DNA of 64,000 nt from Veillonella parvula (lineage in GTDB: Bacteria; Bacillota; Negativicutes; Veillonellales; Veillonellaceae). Position 1 is the stretch's first letter, and each line of letters opens with the position of its first letter. Below, piece by piece: positions 60,206-64,000 of this stretch. The DNA lies in the NCBI RefSeq assembly GCF_902810435.1, contig NZ_LR778174.1, positions 186,001 through 250,000 of the forward strand, given 5' to 3'. Both the position numbers and the translations under genes were made by a program. The notes under the pieces were generated by a model that was not told where the DNA came from, searched no databases, and worked only from the letters and a program-made list of their open reading frames with translations.

Positions 60206-63040
60206 ATGGATTACGGTAAGACGTTACATTTGCCTGAAACAGAATTCCCAATGCGCGGCAATTTGCCTAAGCGCGAACCAGAAATCTTAAAATTCTGGGA
60301 AGATAACAAGATTTATCAAAAACGTTTGGAGTTGCGTAAAGACGCAAAACCTTTCATTTTGCATGATGGCCCTCCATATGCGAACGGTAAATTGCATATC
60401 GGTCATGCCCTCAACAAAACGTTGAAGGACATCATCATGAAATATAAAACAATGACTGGTCATTATACTCGCTACATCCCTGGTTGGGATACACATGGTT
60501 TACCAATCGAGCATGCGGTTATTAAAAACACTGGTCTTAACCGTCATGAAATGGATCCATTGGACTTGCGCAATAAATGTAAGGAATATGCATTAGAATG
60601 CGTAGAAACACAAAAACAAGATTTCATTCGTTTTGGTGTATTAGGCGAATGGGACCGTCCGTATTTGACATTGCGTCCTGAGTTCGAAGTTAAACAACTT
60701 GGCATCTTCGGCGAAATGGCAAAACGCGGTCACATCTATAAAGGTCTTAAAACTGTATACTGGTGTACGCACTGCGAAACTGCATTGGCAGAGGCAGAAA
60801 TCGAATATGCTGAGAAAAAATCCTTCTCCATTTACGTAAAATTCCCTTACGTATCCGAGAAAAAGGTCACATTGCCAGCTGGCGTAGATTCAAAACAAGC
60901 ATACTCTGTTATTTGGACAACTACTCCTTGGACAATGCCTGCCAACGTAGCTATTTCCGTTAACCCTGAGCTTGAATATGGCTGGGTAAAAGTAGGCGAC
61001 GAATACTACTTGATGGCTACTGAACTTGTTGACGCAGCTATGAAAGATATTGGTATCGAAAACTACGAAATCGTAAACCGCTTCTCTGGGGCAGACTTAG
61101 AATTAGCTGAATTTAAACATCCATTCGTAGAACGTACATCCACTGTATTATGCGGTGACCATGTAACACTTGAAGCCGGTACTGGTTGCGTACATACAGC
61201 GCCTGCACACGGTGAAGACGACTTTAACATCGTTATGCGTTATAACAAGGAAGGTAAAACTGAGCTTCCTATCATTTCTCTTGTTAACGAAACTGGTAAC
61301 TATACTAAACAAGTAGATGACAACCGTTATGGCGATACTGAATTCCCATTGGCTGGCGTGGAAATTCACGATGCAGAGGTGCCTGTTATTAAAATCTTGG
61401 CGCACAATAATGCATTGCTTCACAAATCTAGCTTGCGTCACCAATACGCTCACTGCTGGCGTTGTAAAAATCCTGTCATCTATCGCGCTACAGAACAATG
61501 GTTCTCCTCTGTAGATGGGTACCGTCAACAAGCGCTTGATGCAATCGACAACCAAGTGCAATGGATTCCTAAATGGGGCCATGACCGCATCTTCAACATG
61601 GTGCGCGACCGTGGTGACTGGGTAATTTCTCGTCAACGTATTTGGGGCGTGCCAATTCCTATTTACTATTGTGAAAGCTGTGGCGAGCACATCATCAACG
61701 ATGATACTATCAAAGCATTGCAAGAAAAAGTAGCTGTAGAAGGCTCCGATGCTTGGTGGGCTCACAGCGCTAAGGAATTATTGCCAGAAGGCTTCAAATG
61801 TCCTCATTGCGGTCATGATGAGTTCAAAAAAGAAACAGACATCATGGACGTATGGTTCGACTCTGGTTCCTCTTGGGCTGGCGTACTTGAAGTTAATGAT
61901 CTTGACGTACCATGTGCTATGTACCTTGAAGGTTCTGACCAACATCGCGGTTGGTTTAACTCTTCCTTGTTGACTGCAGTAGCCACAACTGGTAAAGCAC
62001 CGTACAACTCCGTATTGACTCACGGCTTCGTTGTGGACGGTGAAGGTCGCAAAATGTCTAAATCTGTAGGTAATACAGTGGCTCCAAGCGACATCATCGA
62101 TGTATACGGTGCCGATGTAATGCGTTTGTGGGTATCCTCTGCAGATTACCAAGCAGACGTACGTTTGTCCAAAGACATCGTAAAACAATTATCCGAAGTA
62201 TACCGTAAGATCCGTAATACATTCCGCTTCTTGCTCGGCAACTTGGATGACTTCAATCCGAATACCGATAAAGTGGCTTACGCAGATATGTCCGAATTCG
62301 ATAAATGGGCTTTGCTACGCTTAGAAGAAGTGCGTCAAAAGGTTACTGATGCGTACGAAAACTATGAATTCCACATGTTGTACCATGCAATTCATAACTT
62401 CTGTACAGTGGACTTGAGTTCCATCTACCTTGATGTAATGAAAGATACAATGTATGCTGAAAGCAAAAACGATGTAGCTCGTCGTTCTGCTCAAACAGCG
62501 ATGTACGAAATCTTGAAAACATTGGTAGCCATGGTATCTCCAGTACTTTCTTTCACAGCGGAAGAAGTTTGGAAATACATGCCTAAAGAAGAGGGCATGC
62601 GCGAATCCGTTATGCTTCAAGATTGGCCACAAGGTCATCCAGAACACTTCAACCAAGAATTGGCTGACAAATGGAACCAATTGTTAGACTTGCGTACATC
62701 TGTACAAAAAGCATTGGAACTTGCTCGTCAAGACAAAACAATCGGTCATCCATTAGACGCATCCGTTACAGTATACGCTGAAGGTGCTGCATTCGACGCA
62801 TTGAACGCCCTTGGTGAAGAAGGCTTGGCTAAACTCGTTATCGTATCCGAAGCTCACATCGTGAACGGCGCTGCACCAGCAGAGGCTGTAAAAGACGAAG
62901 AAACCGGTGTTGCTACAGTTGTTGTTGCCTCTGGTCTCGAAAAATGTGAACGTTGCTGGATTCATCGCGATACAGTAGGTCAAGATAGTGCACATCCTAC
63001 ACTTTGTGCACGCTGTGCCGATGTTGTAAAAACATTATAA
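60206..63040 (+). CDS. ileS: isoleucyl-tRNA synthetase
   Basis: This 944-residue class Ia synthetase attaches Ile to its tRNA. It has the HIGH motif at 64-67 (NGKLHIGHALN), the CP1 editing domain (VIWTTTPWTMPANVAI; GTGCVHTAPAHGEDDF), KMSKS at 616-620, the anticodon-binding domain, and a C-terminal zinc finger (EKCERCWIHRD, LCARCADVV). The zinc-finger-bearing bacterial type is mupirocin-sensitive in general. AAAGGAG precedes ATG 60206. Ile T-box control matches the product. Confidence 0.98.
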   Translation: MDYGKTLHLPETEFPMRGNLPKREPEILKFWEDNKIYQKRLELRKDAKPFILHDGPPYANGKLHIGHALNKTLKDIIMKYKTMTGHYTRYIPGWDTHGLPIEHAVIKNTGLNRHEMDPLDLRNKCKEYALECVETQKQDFIRFGVLGEWDRPYLTLRPEFEVKQLGIFGEMAKRGHIYKGLKTVYWCTHCETALAEAEIEYAEKKSFSIYVKFPYVSEKKVTLPAGVDSKQAYSVIWTTTPWTMPANVAISVNPELEYGWVKVGDEYYLMATELVDAAMKDIGIENYEIVNRFSGADLELAEFKHPFVERTSTVLCGDHVTLEAGTGCVHTAPAHGEDDFNIVMRYNKEGKTELPIISLVNETGNYTKQVDDNRYGDTEFPLAGVEIHDAEVPVIKILAHNNALLHKSSLRHQYAHCWRCKNPVIYRATEQWFSSVDGYRQQALDAIDNQVQWIPKWGHDRIFNMVRDRGDWVISRQRIWGVPIPIYYCESCGEHIINDDTIKALQEKVAVEGSDAWWAHSAKELLPEGFKCPHCGHDEFKKETDIMDVWFDSGSSWAGVLEVNDLDVPCAMYLEGSDQHRGWFNSSLLTAVATTGKAPYNSVLTHGFVVDGEGRKMSKSVGNTVAPSDIIDVYGADVMRLWVSSADYQADVRLSKDIVKQLSEVYRKIRNTFRFLLGNLDDFNPNTDKVAYADMSEFDKWALLRLEEVRQKVTDAYENYEFHMLYHAIHNFCTVDLSSIYLDVMKDTMYAESKNDVARRSAQTAMYEILKTLVAMVSPVLSFTAEEVWKYMPKEEGMRESVMLQDWPQGHPEHFNQELADKWNQLLDLRTSVQKALELARQDKTIGHPLDASVTVYAEGAAFDALNALGEEGLAKLVIVSEAHIVNGAAPAEAVKDEETGVATVVVASGLEKCERCWIHRDTVGQDSAHPTLCARCADVVKTL

Positions 63041-63041
63041 T

Positions 63042-63124
63042 AAAAAAAAGACCATCCTCTGAACTTCGCTTCCAAAAATTGGACACAATTTTTGGATTGC
63101 AGTTCACTGGGGATGGTCTTTTTT
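63042..63124. terminator. long two-tier terminator hairpin after ileS
   Basis: The outer stem AAAAAGACCATCC pairs with GGATGGTCTTTTT. The inner stem TCCAAAAATTG pairs with CAATTTTTGGA around GACA, and GAACT/AGTTC joins the two. The 83-base structure overlaps the stop of the convergent gene. It is much longer than other terminators in the window and may be an inserted repeat that doubles as terminator. Confidence 0.8.
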
Positions 63125-64000
63125 ATGTTTGTAAATCCTTTGGTACTGTTAACTGTTTCCAATTATCTAGTTCAGGGATTTCCAAGGTATTTATTGTTTT
63201 TTGAATCCAATAGTTTAAGGACACCTCGTTCCCCACATATTGTTCAAATAAGTAGGTCTTACCAGGTGTGTCTTGTTGGTTTCCATCGTCATCGATGGTA
63301 TGACGGGCGGACTCTTTCAGATAGAGCTGCACTCTAAATGGGGTCGATTGCTTGCCTTTAAAAATGAAATAGGATGGGCCCACAAAGTCATGAGTACGAA
63401 TATTAATTTGTTCGTACTTTTTCTCTTTTAATCCTTGCAAGGCAGCCTGAATCATAGCGTTTGCATCATCGTATTCCTCTAGCAAAAACGGCTGTTGATC
63501 CACATCGAGCACGTAATGCCAGGTTGGCTTTTCTTCGTTCTTTTCGATAGTCCAATTATCTTCGAGGCTAGGCAATTGATGATTATCGTAAAGCTCTTTC
63601 AATAGGTTTATGGTATTTTCTTTGTCGTAAATGGACTTGTAGATAATTTCATGTCCTTCTGATGGATCATAACCATGTAGCCTTATTTGATAGTGATCTC
63701 GTAGCATCCGTTTTACATCGACCTTAAAGATATTGCGCAATGTATCTGGGACGGATAGGAAATGATTGTAAAAGCTGAGCTTCATTTCTTCTTGTGACTC
63801 TAAGGCGGTTTCAATGGTTTGCCAGTCGTACAAGGTTGTATCCCATAGGAAGTCGTCCATGGTTACAGATAAGCGGGCCGCATTTTGAGGCCTGTTGGTA
63901 GGCGCAGGGCGCACCGTAGTAGTTGACTCGGCAATACCTTCTTTGTATTGCCAATGACCATCGACCTCTTCAAAGGCTGCTAAGCGTTCTTCTGCTTCGT
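63123..64000 (-). CDS. C-terminal part of a Sel1-type paralog (cut by window edge)
   Basis: The minus-strand frame is open to the window end, giving at least 292 residues; the start lies beyond base 64000. Its sequence (YQYKEGI-type WQYKEGIAEST, LLKELYDNHQLPSLEDNW, EVSLNYWIQKTINTLEIPEL) aligns over its length with the C-terminal 280 residues of the 46371-48584 protein. The two therefore share the same alpha/beta C-terminal region, and the missing N-terminus probably holds Sel1-like repeats. No enzyme motif is recognised. It converges on ileS. Confidence 0.75.
   Translation of the reverse strand, partial: EAEERLAAFEEVDGHWQYKEGIAESTTTVRPAPTNRPQNAARLSVTMDDFLWDTTLYDWQTIETALESQEEMKLSFYNHFLSVPDTLRNIFKVDVKRMLRDHYQIRLHGYDPSEGHEIIYKSIYDKENTINLLKELYDNHQLPSLEDNWTIEKNEEKPTWHYVLDVDQQPFLLEEYDDANAMIQAALQGLKEKKYEQINIRTHDFVGPSYFIFKGKQSTPFRVQLYLKESARHTIDDDGNQQDTPGKTYLFEQYVGNEVSLNYWIQKTINTLEIPELDNWKQLTVPKDLQT

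Noticed and set aside
61148-61765. Minus-strand open frame of 205 codons within ileS
   Set aside because: It is a shadow of the ileS editing and catalytic domains; composition follows the ileS codons.

Overview
The window looks like a chromosome segment of a Veillonella-like member of the Negativicutes: a Firmicutes-type background (T-box leaders on trp and ileS, strong AGGAGG-type ribosome binding sites) combined with diderm features (an AsmA-like envelope protein, an SLH/porin-type secreted protein, CdiA/FHA-type exoprotein fragments). This assignment is inferred from gene content and style; no rRNA gene is present. Core genes have moderate GC, while two islands (about 10.7-17.6 kb and 27.0-30.5 kb) are clearly more AT-rich.

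Layout. 1-5.4 kb: the distal part of a histidine operon, hisD(end)-hisB-hisA-hisF-hisI-hisE-hisC-hisH. 5.4-10.2 kb: a CstA peptide/pyruvate-type transporter, an AsmA-like protein and a secreted protein with a copper-amine-oxidase-N-like domain. 10.2-17.6 kb: an accessory island of contact-dependent toxin debris. It holds a broken FHA/CdiA exoprotein, C-terminal toxin modules, overlapping candidate immunity genes, a colicin E3-like toxin remnant, and a 145-bp repeat that carries a terminator and the 3' end of an aspartase/fumarase-type gene. 17.6-26.9 kb: queF, a membrane protein, cysK-cysE, dps, tRNA-Ser(GCU), a truncated OmpM-like protein, mntH, an unknown cytosolic protein, yaaA and hydE. 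27.0-30.5 kb: a type II restriction-modification cassette with two C5-cytosine methyltransferases and a convergent PLD-type nuclease. 30.6-38.7 kb: an EF-G-like GTPase with an altered G3 motif, a YhcH-family protein, an EamA exporter, and two M20 amidohydrolases beside a DcuC-type carrier. 38.9-45 kb: a LysR regulator divergent from a ybhJ-ybhH-ybhI-like operon (aconitase-like, PrpF-like, DASS carrier). 45-48.6 kb: an MFS exporter and a Sel1-repeat protein. 48.7-56.3 kb: a Trp T-box followed by trpE-G-D-CF-B-A, with two large palindromic elements between trpG and trpD. 56.4-64 kb: a small secreted basic protein, four consecutive DUF805 membrane proteins, an Ile T-box and ileS, and the 3' part of a second Sel1-type paralog.

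How the parts work together. The window covers much of histidine biosynthesis, all of tryptophan biosynthesis from chorismate (with trpC and trpF fused) and the serine-to-cysteine route. The trp and ileS units are controlled by tRNA-sensing leaders, and cysK may have a decayed version of one. The central metabolic clusters suggest uptake and hydrolysis of amidated or N-acyl compounds and of a di- or tricarboxylate. Many intergenic gaps carry short degenerate tandem repeats (8-23 bp units) whose unit differs from gap to gap. The most unusual items are the palindromic pair inside the trp operon and the toxin/immunity reservoir without a full-length donor gene.
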